A stretch of 64,000 nt of DNA from NCBI GenBank assembly GCA_015847255.1, contig JADLZK010008797.1, forward strand, positions 62,001 to 126,000, given 5' to 3'. Position numbers and translations under genes: made by a program. Below, piece after piece: positions 1 to 12,362 of this stretch. How positions within the stretch are numbered: the stretch's first letter is position 1; each line of letters starts with the position of its first letter. The notes under the pieces are model-generated. The model made no database searches, was not told the DNA's origin, and saw nothing but the letters and a program-made list of their open reading frames with translations. The DNA comes from Hyparrhenia diplandra (Eukaryota; Streptophyta; Magnoliopsida; Poales; Poaceae).

Positions 1-2518
1 CTTCTTCCCCGGCCGGTTGCCGAGGACGACCGACACAAGACCGCCGTCTCACGGTTGTCGCCCTCACCGTACTCACCGCAGAGGGAGGCAACCGAATACG
101 CGTTGAGCACGAGCCTTCAAGAGAGTCCGACGAACGCTGAGCCGCCATCCCGGCCACACTGAGGCAAAGATAGCGCCGACGAGCCCGCCGCGACTACGCC
201 ACGATGACCGGAGAATGTGGACACCGCTGAGCCGGCACACCAAAGATTGCCGTATCGCCTACCACGCCCCCGCACAAGAGCAACCCGACGCCATTGCCCA
301 CCGGCCGCCGCGGGCCACGCCTAACGACCACGCTTTGACCCACCTAGCCGACGGACTCGACACCGAGGCGTAGCAAAGAGGAGCAAGCCGGAGTCCACGG
401 CACAGCGCCGGCTGCCGAAAATATCGTGGCGCGGGCGGAAATATTTCACCGGAGTACCTGGGCGCGCGCTGGGCGTAATTGCCCCCGCCCGGCGAGCCTC
501 GACTCGCCCCAACAAATCGCGAGCCCGCAAGGAGCCTGAACACGCGGTGCCCGCACTTGCAACCCCTCTCCTCTCCTACCGCAGTCCGAGTTCCCCCAAA
601 TCCAAATCCCGCCACCGCCGGAGCTAGTGGGTCACGAGAAGGGCGCCACCGTGGTCGACGCCGAGAGCAATCGCGAGCCCGTACGCCCCGAACACTTTCT
701 TTCCCTCATCCAGCCCCATTGTGCAAAGATAGCGCCACCGCTTAGCCGCCGCCAAGAACCGCCGTCGCCGCCGTGGGAAGGAGTGACGCTCCGCCGCCCT
801 ACCACCCACCAACATCGCTAGGCGACGACGAGGATTTGGAACCCCACGCAAGGCGAAACGGACAACGTGACGGGCCGATTCCTCCGGTGATCTCCGGCAA
901 GTCGCCGCCAGGCGGCATGGCGTGACGGATGTCCCGCCCGACGCCGCCACCACACGCGGACGCTCGCAGACACCCATGAACAGCGCCCACGTGGGCCTTC
1001 CTAACCGATGTCGTTTTCTTCCCGCCAGGGCATGTGGGCCACATGGGACCCACCGCCATCACACCGAAGATACAAAGGTGTGTGTTCCTACGTAAAACGC
1101 TATGTGCACCCAAGAACTGTAACTCCAAATTGGGTCAAACCACTTTTGATATTTTTCTAAATTCGAGCTTTATCCATTGCTACCGGTTTTATATATTATC
1201 ACATGGTTCATTTTGTCGCTATTCAATTGTCGTATTAATTTTGTGTAATCACCGGCCACGCGAGATTAGCCGACGAAGGCCTCAACCAGAACTAGACGAC
1301 CCCGTCTCACGCTCCTGAGTCGGACGACAACCAAACCAAGGCAAGTCCTTACCGCCCCTAATAATGTTGACCTAATTAATCAACCTGTTTCTATAATGAT
1401 GATAATCATGGTTTATATTGCTATATGAATGATATGATGCTTGATGATATAATATGACTAAGTGAGACCAATGAAACCTATTTAATAATGTGAACCATCC
1501 AACAAAAAGGTGAGTGGTGATAGCCTACATGGAGGTAGACTAGTCACAATAGGGGGAATGAATCCCGGGAGAGATACTCGCCTCCCTAAGGACCGGTTCA
1601 TAGACCATCCACCTAGTATGATATTCGCATGCCGCACGTCGGGATGGGGCGACCTGATCTCAAACTCCGTTAGGTCAAAGTATAGTTTCTAACCTAGGAG
1701 GCCAGCGTAGGCAACGATCTATTGGGAGCCGACCGATGCTATGTGATCTTCCGAGGTCGGTTGGCGTGGTTGCTATGTGGTCCTCCACGTAAAACAATTG
1801 GCGCTTTGATATTGTATACAAACTTATGAGTTGGCGGATGCTATGTGATCTTCCGCGATGCTATGTGCTAATGGGATGCTAAGTGATCTTCCCATTCCCC
1901 AACCCCCGAGAAGTCGTGGTAGAATTATAATCAAAACCTAGGATGGCTACTAAGCCGGTAAGGGATCTTGTTGGACTATTCTTGCCCGCTGATCACGAGG
2001 AGAGTATGTCCATCGTGTGGGGAAATTGTACACCCTCTCGCAGAGTCATTTTAAATCTATTCGAATAGCCACGCCCTTGGAATGGGCATCCGCTAGACGG
2101 ATCATCTATGATTAGTTTAATCCTCGTTGATACTAACCGCTTGTGCCTTGTGAAGCGGCGACCATATAATCTGATCGGGGAACTAGTAAGGGCAGTTTTA
2201 GAGACCCCGCTAGGGCCCAAACCCTTAACAACCACCAAACCCACCTACGCTCAAGTATGCTTGTGGGTGTGGTAGGCTAGGATCACTAGACGTTGTAGCA
2301 GACTCGATAAATAAAACGCCACAGCACCCTATGCTTACCCAATGTTGTGTAACACTAGGATCGCGTGACCTTTAGGCCACTTATGTAAGACCTATTTATC
2401 CTACAATAAAGCTCGCACCTTTTAAACAAATCTGTATCCACTCTTGTTTTTTATCAACGTATTAGCGCCGTGATCCCGGCACTAATACGTAAGGTTAGGA
2501 CCCATTAAGGACCCTCGA
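1..2518. mobile_element. LTR-retrotransposon-like non-coding sequence
   Basis: No conserved retroelement domain can be read. The first 1.3 kb is GC-rich with no credible frame. From about 1330 the sequence resembles a long grass LTR or leader. It has repeated copies of GATGCTATGTGATCTTCC (near 1735 and 1837, with degenerate copies near 1858 and 1875). Around 2340-2430 there is a stretch ending in an AATAAAG-like poly(A) context. A matching second LTR is not visible in the window, so boundaries and family are unknown. This is inference from texture, not from a domain. Confidence 0.3.
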
Positions 2519-3356
2519 CAGTTACTAAGAGAATGCCACCGTTTACATTAGGGCGGTTCATTTTTCGAGTCGCCCCTACAGTGAGACACCATACGAGCCG
2601 CCCCTATAGTGACCACATTAGGGGCGGCTGAGCCGCCCCTACTATTATTAGGGGTTGTTCAATCACCAGCCGCCCCTAATGCGGTCCACGTAGTGACGGC
2701 TCTACATTGAGGCGCCCCCCTAAAACCCGAATTTTGAAACGAGACACTAAAAATTAAAATTTAAGAAACGACCTCGGATGGAAAAACTTCCTACATATGA
2801 AATGTAGATCTCGAAAAGTTATTAAACTTTGTAGTTGACCACTTTTTAATTTGAAATCATCTAGCCATGTAAAAGTTGTGTTGAATAGTCTCAAATTTGA
2901 AATTCAAATTTCATAAATGACCTCGGATGAACAAACTTCCTACATATGAAATGTAGATCTCGAAAAGTTATGAAACTTTGTAGTTGACCACTTTTTACTT
3001 TGAATCCGTTTAGAGCCTCAAATAGTCAATTTACACTCAGATTTGTATAATATGTGGAGATCCCGAATGGAATACTGATACACAAAGACATGTGTAGCGC
3101 AGTGGTGGGGACTCTTCGTGCGCGAACGAGGGGTCTTGGGTTGAAACCCAAAAAAGTCTGAAAAAGATGGAGACATGGGATGATGTGGGTGGGGGCCTCC
3201 TGGTTAAATAAAAATGTTTTAATATTTTTTGAATTTTGAAAACGCGATTTCCAAAAAATTCACTGTAGGGGCGGTTGTATTACGAGCCGTGGCGGTGGCA
3301 AAACCGCCCCTATAGAGCATCACCAGCCGCCCCTAAAGAAGCCTTGTGTAGTAGTG
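2519..3356. mobile_element. Non-autonomous CACTA (En/Spm) element
   Basis: The right end reads ...TTGTGTAGTAGTG, the inverse of the CACTACTACACAA terminus of CACTA elements. The left end (CAGTTACTAAGAGAATGCC) looks like a mutated CACTA end. Both sides carry repeated AGGGGCGGCT / AGCCGCCCCTA subterminal motifs in opposite orientation, which is characteristic of the superfamily. The interior has a near-duplicate block (about 2764-2860 and 2924-3000) and no transposase frame. The 3-bp target duplication could not be confirmed. Confidence 0.65.
2764..3000. repeat. Internal duplicated block of the CACTA element
   Basis: Two roughly 80-95 bp copies share the core CTACATATGAAATGTAGATC followed by a run containing AACTTTGTAGTTGACCAC. 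They are about 160 bp apart and both lie inside the CACTA derivative. This is a common internal repeat of grass CACTA elements; no coding role is evident. Confidence 0.6.
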
Positions 3357-3700
3357 AGGAAGACTTGCTCATATAACAACTATACTTGCTGCCACAGGAA
3401 GACGTAGATCTGAGGGAAGAATTTGCCCGGGGCTGGATCTGTCGTTGGCTCGCCCGGAGGAGCTTGGTGGAGGAGAGGAAGGTGGAGGAGAGGAGAAGAG
3501 GAGTGGGGGGGCTACGGCGGTGGCCGTCCGGCGGGTGCGTCGCGGCCGCCGCGGCGCCCAGGGGCAGCGGCAGCGGCCAGGGAGAGGATGGTGGGTGGAA
3601 GCTGGGGCGCCGGCTACGGGGGCCTCCCCGAAGTCACCGCTTAACTTTTCATTTCATGATATACTAACAAAAAAAAAGAAATGTAAGGGGTAAATTAATG
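3357..3700 (+). other. GC-rich stretch, no recognised gene
   Basis: Three overlapping forward frames (3386-3667, 3423-3644, 3445-3693) are open only because of GC bias. They read as Arg/Gly-rich sequence without a domain. It could be a relic of a 5' exon downstream of the CACTA end, but nothing supports a specific gene. Confidence 0.2.
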
Positions 3701-3759
3701 ATGTGACACTCCATTCACTGCAATGAAGCAATACAATGGTGATGGTTCAAAATTTTTCT

Positions 3760-4620
3760 ATTTCGAGTGTCTTACAGAAATGGCCAGGATTAGCTTTAAA
3801 ATATAATTTCAAGTTTTGAAAAAATCTGCTACCGAGAGGCCCACCGTCGAGGGAAAATATACAACATTTGAGGCCCCTGCAATGCTATCTAGGACGCATT
3901 GAAAAGGCCAATATGGTGCAAGCTGACAAAGGACAAGTGGACTAAACTAAGGTTCAGTGGATAAGATCAGGAGACCTAGTCCCTATGCTAGCTCATCGAC
4001 ATAACATCCCCATTTCAAACATCGGTAGTAGTTCAACTTGATTTAAAATTTTCAGTCTTAGTGCTCAGCGAGCACAAGTACAACTACTAAATTTGTAAGA
4101 TCTCAATTTTCACGGCCAGCTTGACCATAGATCCAATCTTATTGGCTAGCTCCATGTGTTGCTAGCCTAAGATTATTGCTGTTTTATCAACCCAATCTGA
4201 TAGTCCAAAGATCGAGATGAACGTTACAAACGCTAAGCCCACCCAACCAAAAGTTGCTCAGATCATCAAAGCTAACCCGAGCCGTGCTGGCCCTCTTAAG
4301 CTGTGGCTGAAGAATATTTCTTAATGTAATTTTTTTTTTTTTTTTTTTTTGAGCTTTGTTCTCTTTGCACTACTCGTGCATCTGTATTGTACCCCTGTTT
4401 TTGTCCAAGTTATATACAAAAAGATTAGTTTTTTTTTTTTTTGGGGGGGGGGGGGGGGTTCACCCCTACTGAGTCCTTCAAAAAAAAAAAGATGGTCATA
4501 TACAAAAGAATGGTAGCACCACACTAGCAGATTAGGCTCAAAGCTTTAACAAGCCAGAAAATTGTGGCTGTCATCAATCTGTGAATTCAGTGGTGTCTGC
4601 AATTATAATCACACTCTCTC
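3760..4620. repeat. P450 3'-flank segment, copy 1 of 3
   Basis: This segment lies just downstream of the minus-strand P450. It reappears in diverged form at 12700-12919 and 14725-15425. Shared landmarks include GATTAGCTTTAAAATATAAT, ACATCCCCATTTCAAACATC and GCCCACCCAACCAAAAGTTG. It marks a local segmental duplication of the P450 locus. The copy contains a long T run and a T/G run at 4326-4458. Confidence 0.7.
4326..4458. repeat. Poly(T) and poly(T)-poly(G) tracts
   Basis: A run of more than 20 T near 4328-4350 is followed by T12 then about 16 consecutive G at 4443-4458. On the minus strand the second tract reads C-run then A-run. Length is likely unstable and hard to sequence correctly. Confidence 0.9.
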
Positions 4621-5492
4621 TGGTACAAATTTATGAGCAACATATGGACATAGTTCGCATCACAAATGATCCGATTAATTAGGTATAAAATTATTGAAAG
4701 ATTTGGCCTTGAGCCAAAGCATGGACTTCTTTCTTAATGCTACCCCAAAGACCTCTGCCATGTCAAATTCTTCTAACATGATGCCATCTGGTAAAGCCCA
4801 ATCAAAATGGTAAAGAAGGCTCGCAAGCGCCAACTCTACGTTGGCAAGTCCGAGCGCGATGCCAGGGCATATTCTCCTACCTGCCCCGAAGGGAGTGAAT
4901 TTGGAGTCATTACCCCTAAAATCGATACTACTACTTTCAAATCTTTCTGGCTTGAATTCCTCTGCGTCATGCCACAGTTTCTTGTCCCTTGATATTGCCC
5001 ACAGATTTATGAACACCTTGGTTCCCTTTAGCACATCATAACCCATAACCTTGCATGACTCACGACAAACTCGAGGGAGCAACAATGGAGCATGCAGGCG
5101 TAAAAGTCTCCTTGATCACCAAGTGTAGATATCTCAATTTCATCAAATCACCTTCACTTACCTTGTCTTGTCCTTTGAAGGTCTCTCTCACCTCTGACTG
5201 AGCCTTATGCATGACTTGTGGATTCTTAACAAGCTCTGACATTGCCCATACTAGAACACTAGATGACGTTTCAATCCCAGCAGAGAAAAATATCCTGCAG
5301 TACGTACAATCTTAGAGTTACAAATTGTAAAAAAAAACTTTTAATTCTCATGAGACACTCTAAAAATCTTAATTTTCGAACAAAAATTGAAATATGAGAC
5401 CATTAATTTGGTAGATGATAATCAACATAGATACTAATTAATAATAAGTTGATATATTTTTTGTTTTCTACACGCTGGAGAGAGAAACTATA

Positions 5493-5981
5493 TAAGGATG
5501 GCAGCGGATCGGGTTCGGCGGGTAATCCGCTGGGTTTCGGGTCCCGCGGGTTCGGTTTGGCTACAGTTTTTCACCCAAACTTTTCGGGTTTGGGTTCGGG
5601 TTCGGTTTGGGTTTAGTATTCCACCCGTGGATATCCAATGGGTACCCGAAATAAATCATTTGGAATTAAAAATTATGTTTATAATATGTGAATAATAATT
5701 TCTTTACTTAAATTATTAAGTTTATTCAAAGTTGACTCATGAAAATATTTATTATTTGTTGTCTCTTGTTTATACATATGAATATATGTATATATATCCA
5801 CGGGTAATCCGAGGTTTTTCGGTATCCGTATTCGGGTTTCGGTACCCGCGGGTTTGGGTTTGGTTTTGGATTTTCACCCGAATCGGTTTTGGGTTCGGGT
5901 TCGGGTTTCAATTTCGAGTTTTAGGGGTTTAGGTGCACGGAGACTCCACCCGATCCGAGCCCCGACCCGTTGCCATCCTTA
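5493..5981. mobile_element. Non-autonomous hAT element in the P450 intron
   Basis: The terminal inverted repeats are TAAGGATGGCAGCGG on the left and the inverse of TAAGGATGGCAACGG on the right. They are flanked by a perfect 8-bp target duplication AAACTATA (5485-5492 and 5982-5989), diagnostic of the hAT superfamily. The ends are built from repeated GGGTTCGG-type motifs. There is no transposase. It lies wholly within the intron of the P450, so splicing need not be affected. Confidence 0.88.
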
Positions 5982-6000
5982 AAACTATATGAATATGATA

Positions 6001-6156
6001 GAAAATATACAGAGAATAGTTGACAAAGTGTTCATGACCCGGATAAAGATAAATATCTCGATTATGTCAACATCATCTAAAATATACAGAATAGTTGACA
6101 TACTGATCATAACATGATAAAGATAAGTATCTCTGTTATGTCAACATCATCTAAAG
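6001..6156. repeat. Tandem duplication in the P450 intron
   Basis: Two adjacent copies of about 75-80 bp share AATAGTTGACA, GATAAAGATAA and TATGTCAACATCATCTAAA. A third, weaker copy lies at about 6347-6445. They have no coding potential and immediately abut the hAT insertion on the 3' side in window coordinates. Confidence 0.75.
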
Positions 6157-7761
6157 TAACTATAAAAACATCATCAAAAGTAAGTTTTGCATCAAAAATA
6201 CCCTTAATTATGCATCTAAATTTTCCACCGTACCAAGATATTATGATGCATATATCGCTATGGTTTTAACTAAATGTGTACTGAAGACAATGGACGTGCT
6301 ACATGCGCAGAGAGAGAAACTACGAATATGAATAAAAGAATATACAGAAAAGTTGACAAAAAGTGACCTTTTTTTTGAGAGGGTAGGTGAGAGAGTTGAC
6401 AAATTGATCATGACCCCGATAAAGGTAAATATACATTATTATGTAAGAAATCAACAAAAAATTAGTGTTGGGTACTAAACCTGAACTACCAAAAGTATAT
6501 TCAGTGTTATAAAATTTGTTTTGCCTAACACTAGTTAAGAAACAATTTAGAACCCTAAGAACAATGTAACTAGAGTTTTAGCAAGAGCGGGTCTTACGAA
6601 AATGACGGTGCTGACTATTTCGTTGGTGAGAGGAAATTGCAGGCCACCTTCTCTCTGCAGCCTCAAGAGAACAGAGAGAAGGTCCTCGCCTTCTCCCTCC
6701 GGCGTCGGCATGGCTTCACGCTCATCGATGATGATCTCGATGATACGGTACATGTTCCTCTGGCACCTTCTCGCGATCCTGGCGGCGGCGCTGAACCGGC
6801 GTACCAGCCGCGAAGACGGGTACAGCTCCGCCAGGCTGAACCCACCGGCCAGCCGCGCCACTTGATCCATCTCGTGCATATATTCATCCCGGTACTTGCA
6901 CCGGCTGCCGACCACCGTGCGCGCGGCGACGTCGCTTATCATGCGGGAGATCCCTTCGCTGAGGTTGACGGGTCGCCGGCCGTGGCCACCCGCCTCAGAT
7001 ATGGTGCGGAGGAGATGCGCCACCTCCTCTTCCCGGATGCTCCGGAACGCGAGCACGCGTCGCTGGCTGAAGAGTTCGAGCGTACACAGCTTGCGGAGCT
7101 CACGCCAGTGCGCGTTGTAGGGGGAGGCGATGATGTCCTTGCCGCCGCAGGACATGGTGTCGAGGATGACGCCCAGGTGGCGTTCGCAGAAGGCGAGGTC
7201 TTGGGTCTTGAGCACCTCCCAGGCAGCCTCGGCAGAGGAGACCACCAGCGTGGGCACGGAGCCCAAGCGGAGCATCATGACGGGACCGTAGGTTCGGGAC
7301 ATCTCGCCCAGTGCCCGGTGAGGCAGATCGCGGAAGCGCGACAGCAGGAGGTGGTGCAGGCTGCCGATGAGCGGCAGCTGCCATGGCCCTGGTGGTAGGC
7401 GAAGCGCTGGTGACTGCTTTGTGCGTGACGATGTGCTGTAGCAGCCCCTGACGAGCCTGAGAAGGAGGGCGAGGAAGACGAAGAACGCTCCGATAAATGG
7501 GATCATCATCTCCATTTTTTGCAGACAAGTTTGCATCTCGGGAACTAACATATACCCGCCAAGATAATAGTTAGCAGCGTGGCTGCTAGTATTATTCGAT
7601 TCGACACCGCCGCCGTATAGTCAGCCGCGTGGCCGATCGGCTGGGTTTTTATTCCGGTGATCTACTTGCACTTTCACAATTATTGTATCCCCTGCAGTGC
7701 TATAGCCGCCACTGCTACTAGTCAATGATGTAGGATAGGAAGAAGAGAGCCAATCGAACTA

Positions 7762-7987
7762 CTCCGTCTGTCCTAAAATTTTTACTTTTAGACATTGTGT
7801 TTGATCGCTTTATCTTATTTAAAATTTTTATGTAAACTATAAAATAAATAAATTAGTATTAAAATATCCCTAATGATAAACAAGTCATAACAAAATATAT
7901 TATATTTATAAAATTTTTTTGAATAAGAAGAATAATCAAATAAGATATATGAAAAACCTAAAATGACGCTTTTTTGGACTGAGGGAG
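7762..7987. mobile_element. Stowaway-type MITE
   Basis: The terminal inverted repeats are CTCCGTCTGTCC and the inverse GGACTGAGGGAG. They are flanked by TA dinucleotides at 7760-7761 and 7988-7989, the Tc1/mariner target. It is AT-rich with no coding frame. The interior closely resembles the elements at 60266 and 63117. It sits about 200 bp upstream of the P450 start, in its promoter region. Confidence 0.85.
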
Positions 7988-8093
7988 TAGGATTTTAGGA
8001 CAGTACGTTTTGTATAGTTGTGCATGTACTGATGAACCTTATTGATATGGTTTCATTTATTTTATTTTTATATAAAAGTTTAGTTGCCCGAAT

Positions 8094-8333
8094 TGTTGAA
8101 TATGTTCCAAATTCTATTAAGTGGGCGGACAACTTCGCTAGAGCGAATCGGAGGCTAGGGTTTTACTCACACCACATCGGCGTTGTAGCAGGACTCTTGA
8201 TATAGTGGAGTGTTAGGTGGGTTGGCGACCGTGGTTTTTCCCTCTCACGGTGAGAGGGTTTTCCATGTAAATCTTGTATCCCCATTGTGGTTGATCGTGT
8301 TCCCTTCATCGCTAGTTGTGCGCGATCTCAACA
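8094..8333 (+). repeat. 5' LTR of the copia element
   Basis: It begins TGTTGAATATGTTCC and ends GATCTCAACA. It is about 55 bp shorter than the 3' LTR, because the segment between the early GGCGGA region and GCTAGGGTTTTACTC is missing. The primer-binding site follows directly. Confidence 0.88.
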
Positions 8334-11300
8334 AGTGGTATCGAAGCTCGTTGATTGATGGCATCGATGAAGTTGGATCTACCACCGTTGGATTACAAGA
8401 TGAGGTTCAACCTCCGGCAAGTCAAGATGGGCGATCCTCCGCAGAACAATGACGCCGATGTGGCGTTGGAGAGTTTTGGGAAGAAGAACGAGGCGGATTG
8501 GACTCTGAAGAGACATGTCGGGATTGTAAGGGCTGTCATTAATTCATTATATCTTCGTAATGTTATTTTGTAAGGGTGCTGCATGAAAAGAATGATGCGA
8601 AGTCTTTGGTTGAAACGGAATCGACCAGATGTCCAAGGATCTAACCAAGAAGATGCATATGAAGATGAAGTTGTTCACGCTTAGGATGCGGGAGGGTGGT
8701 GGTCGGTGTTGAGCCACCCTATCTCGCGTTCAAGGAGATTGTTTTCGACCTAGCGTCGATGGAGGTTGATATGATGATGAGGACTTAGGTCTTCTACTAT
8801 TATGTCCTCTACCAAATTCCTTTGCACATTTTAGTGACACCTTGCTTATAAGCCATGATGAACTAACCGTTTTGGAGGTTTATGAGGCACTCTAATCTAG
8901 GGAGAAGATGAAAGGCATGGTGCGATCCGACCGGAACGTCATCCTCCAAGGGTGAGGCATTGCATGTGTAAGGCAGATCGAGCATAGATCTTCCAACGGC
9001 AGCAAAGATCTTGAAAAGAGCCATGATGGTAGGGACCACTCCAAGTCCAAGCCCCCTCGCCGAGGAAGAAATTCTGTAAGTATTGCAAAGGGAAAAACTC
9101 ATTTTATTGAGGAGTGCTAGAAGTTGCAGAATAAAGAAAAGAGGAAGAATGCCGCTAACGTAACGCGTCTATTGTTTTTGCTACTACAAATAATTCTAAC
9201 TTCGTAAGATTGTTTGATTGTCCTCGCCGGTTGTGTTGCTAGTCATGACGAGTGGATACTTGATTCAACATGTTCATTTCATATTTGCACTAACAAAGAT
9301 TGGTTTAGTTCCTTTAAGCCATTGCGAGAATGGAGATGTGGTACTCATGGGAGACAATAACCCATGTAAGATTGAGCGGATTGGCTCAATTCAGATCAAT
9401 GTCATGATGGTATGACACGCACACCGAAAATGTGAGGTACATCCCGAGGATGAAGAGGAATCTCATCTCACTCAAGTACTCTTGATGTAGAAGGTTTTAA
9501 GTACTCGGTTCAATGGGGTTTTTAAAGTATGTAAAGGTTCTCTCATTTGTTTGATTGGTGATATGAATTCTACAAATTTATATGTCCTTAGAGGAAGCAC
9601 TTTACATGGTTTTGTTGATACCGTTGTTGTTGTTTCTAATACTAAATCTAGTAAGACTAACCTTTTGCATAAGCATTTGGGGCATATGAGTCAGCTTGGT
9701 ATGGCGTAATTGATGAAGAGAGACTTGTTGAAGGGTTGCACTTCGAGTAACATGAAGTTTTGTGAGCATTGTATTTTAGGGAAGCATAAGAGGGCAAAGT
9801 TCAACACCTCGGTTCATACTATCAAAGGTATTCTTGATTATGTTCATGTTAATTTGTGGGATCCTTCTTGTAAGCCCTCATTTGGTGGTGCTCGTTACAT
9901 GCTTACTATTATTGATGATTAAAAGTTTGGCCTTATTTTTAAAAAAATAAAGATGGTACTTTTTGCTGCCTTTAAAGATTGGAAAGTCATGATTGAGAAG
10001 CAAATTGAAAAGAAGATGAAATTGCTTCATACTAATAATGGTGGAGAGTTGTGTTCAGATGCCTTTAATTATTATTGCGGGGAAGGAAGGCATTGCCCGT
10101 CATCACACCATACCCGTACACCCCACGCTGAGAATGGTGTGGCCGGCGCATGAACAGGACCATCATCTTGAAGGCGTGTTGTATGCTATCCAATGCACAC
10201 ATGAGCAAGCGTTTCGGGCGTAGCGACCAACACAACATGCTATTTGATCAACAGGTCACCTTCTATTCTCGCTTAATAAGAAAACTCCCATTGAGGTATG
10301 GTCGGGCACACTGCGATTATTCACAATTGAAAGTATTTGGTTGCACCGCTTATGTGCATGTTGATAATGAAAAATTAGAGCCTAGAGCTATTAAGTGTCA
10401 TTTTCTTGGTTATGGTTCTAGAGTCAGGGGATATAAATTGTGGAATCCGTAAACAAGAAAGTCTTTCATGAGTGGGAGTGTTGTTTTTAATGAATCTGTG
10501 ATGTTTAATGATATCTTGTCCTCGGATGTTTCAAAATAGTCCTAATGATGAACTAATGATGACGGTATGCAGGTGGAGCTTTTGGATGATCAGTCTAGCG
10601 TCGCGGTGGAGCCTATTACAAATTAGGAAATTGATGTTGATGATTATGAGCCTCATGATGGTGTTCAACAAAACTCACCTCCTATTTTGTAGCTAGAGGA
10701 GGAATTGCCTATTGCTCAAAGATAGCTCAAAGAGGAATTGTGGACCTCATCCACGTCTAATTGAAGAGTGCAATTTAACCCATTATGCTTTGAGTTGTGC
10801 TGAACAAGTGGAGAATACACATGAGCCAGCAACATATGTTGAAGCTATTGATTGTGATGATAAAGATAAGTGGATTTACATTAAGCATGAGGAGATACAG
10901 TCACTTGAGAAGAATTGCACTCGGGATGTTGTACCATTACCTTAGAACAAGAAGACAAAATCCGTTGTAAATGGATTTTCAAGAGGAAGGAGGGTTTATC
11001 TCCAAGAGAGCCTCCAAAGTATAAGGCAAGGTTAGTAGCGAAAGACTACAAATCAAATTTGGTCTTGATTATAATGATGTTTTTCTCTCCTATGGTAAAG
11101 CATAGTTTGATTCGCATATTCTTTAGTATTGTTGTTGCACATGATCTTGAACTTGAGCGGTTAGATGTGAAGACTGCATTTTTTGCATGGAGAGCTTGAG
11201 GAGGATATTTACATGGACCCGGCTGAAGGGTTCATAGTGCCGAGCAAAGGATAATTTTGTTTACAAGTTGATGAGATCCTTGTATGGTTTGAAGCAGCCC

Positions 11301-12362
11301 CTCGACGGTGGAATAAGAGTTTTGATTCATTTATGTTGTCGCACGGTTTTAAGAGATCTAAATATGATAGTTGTGTTTACATTAAGCATGCTAATAGATC
11401 ACGTATATACTTGCTCATTTGTGTTGATGATATGCTAACCGCTACCAAGAGTAAAGTCGGAATTGCTAAATTAAATAAACTGTTGAGTAGTGAATTTGAC
11501 ATGAAGGATCTTTGTGCTGCTAAGAAAATTCTAGGCATGAAAATTACTAGAGACGAGTAAAAAATCTAGCGTGCTATTTCTTATTCAGCATAATTATATT
11601 TAGAAAATTCTTGCCGTTTCAATATGAATGATGTTAGGCCCGTCGGTAATATTATTGAACCTCATTTTCAATTGTCATTTTTTCGGTGTGCTAGTACAGA
11701 TCAGGATATTGAATACATGTTAGGAGTTCCTTATTCTTTGTTGGTTCTTTGATGTACGCCATGGTCCGTTTCGGTCCGATTCTTGTCTAAGTTTGATAGA
11801 ACTGGGAAGGGACTTATTGGCTATATAGATTCAGATTTTGCCGCTAATCTTTGACAGGCAAAGGTCACTCACGAGGTTATGTATTTTACTGTTTTTGCAG
11901 TTGTGTTGTGTGCTGGAACACTACTTTACAATCTGTTGTGGCCTTGTCTACTACCGGAATATATGACTATTGCCGAGGCATGCAAAAAACTTAATTTGGT
12001 TGAAATGATTGTACACTGAGTTGTGTGGGGCTTATTCTTGCATTAATTTGTAATCGTGATACAAAAAAGTGCAATTTACCTAACTAGAGACCAAATGTTC
12101 CACAAGAGGACAAAGCATATTGACATCAAGTATCATTTTGTACCCGATGTGATCGAGGATGGTAAGCTGAAGGTATGCAAGATAAGCATATCCAGTTGAT
12201 ATGATGACTAAACTAGTTCCCGTTGATAAGTTTAAGTTGTGCTCAAGTTTAGTTGGTTTAATTGATTAGCCCAAGAGGTTATTTGATGCTAGTTGTATTT
12301 TTCTTCATGATGTTCAGGATGAAGTGGATATGCTACAAGAGAATTTGTCTCAAGGTGGAGTT

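Larger units (their letters stand above)
4675..7551 (-). pseudogene. CYP71-family cytochrome P450, frame-broken
   Basis: This is a two-exon plant A-type P450, an ER-anchored haem monooxygenase of specialised metabolism. Exon 1 is 6598-7551 (318 codons, phase 0, donor GTAAGA) and exon 2 is 4675-5294 (acceptor CTGCAG). Exon 1 shows an N-terminal hydrophobic anchor (residues about 16-34), the hinge LPPGPWQLP (52-60) and helix-C WRELR (149-153). Exon 2 has the I-helix region FSAGIETSS, PERF, and the haem-cysteine loop FGAGRRICPG. Two one-base insertions in T runs break exon 2: one at its start (ATTTTTC, about 5286-5292) and one inside the K-helix ExxR motif (ACTTTTA, about 5100-5106). Otherwise all motifs and lengths are normal, so this is either a young pseudogene or an assembly error. 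CYP71Z-like by general similarity; the substrate cannot be inferred. It has an alternative start at Met13 (MEMMIPF). Confidence 0.88.

Noticed and set aside
1735..1892. Short repeated GATGCTATGTGATCTTCC units as a CRISPR-like array
   Set aside because: Irregular spacing, diverged copies, eukaryotic context and no cas genes; better explained as repeats in a retroelement leader or LTR.
3091..3150. Functional tRNA gene
   Set aside because: Only box-like motifs are present; acceptor and anticodon stems do not form a credible cloverleaf. Kept as a finding instead.
6637..7398. Plus-strand 253-codon frame opposite P450 exon 1
   Set aside because: It is the antisense shadow of a GC-rich exon. The minus strand carries clear P450 motifs, and the plus frame has none.
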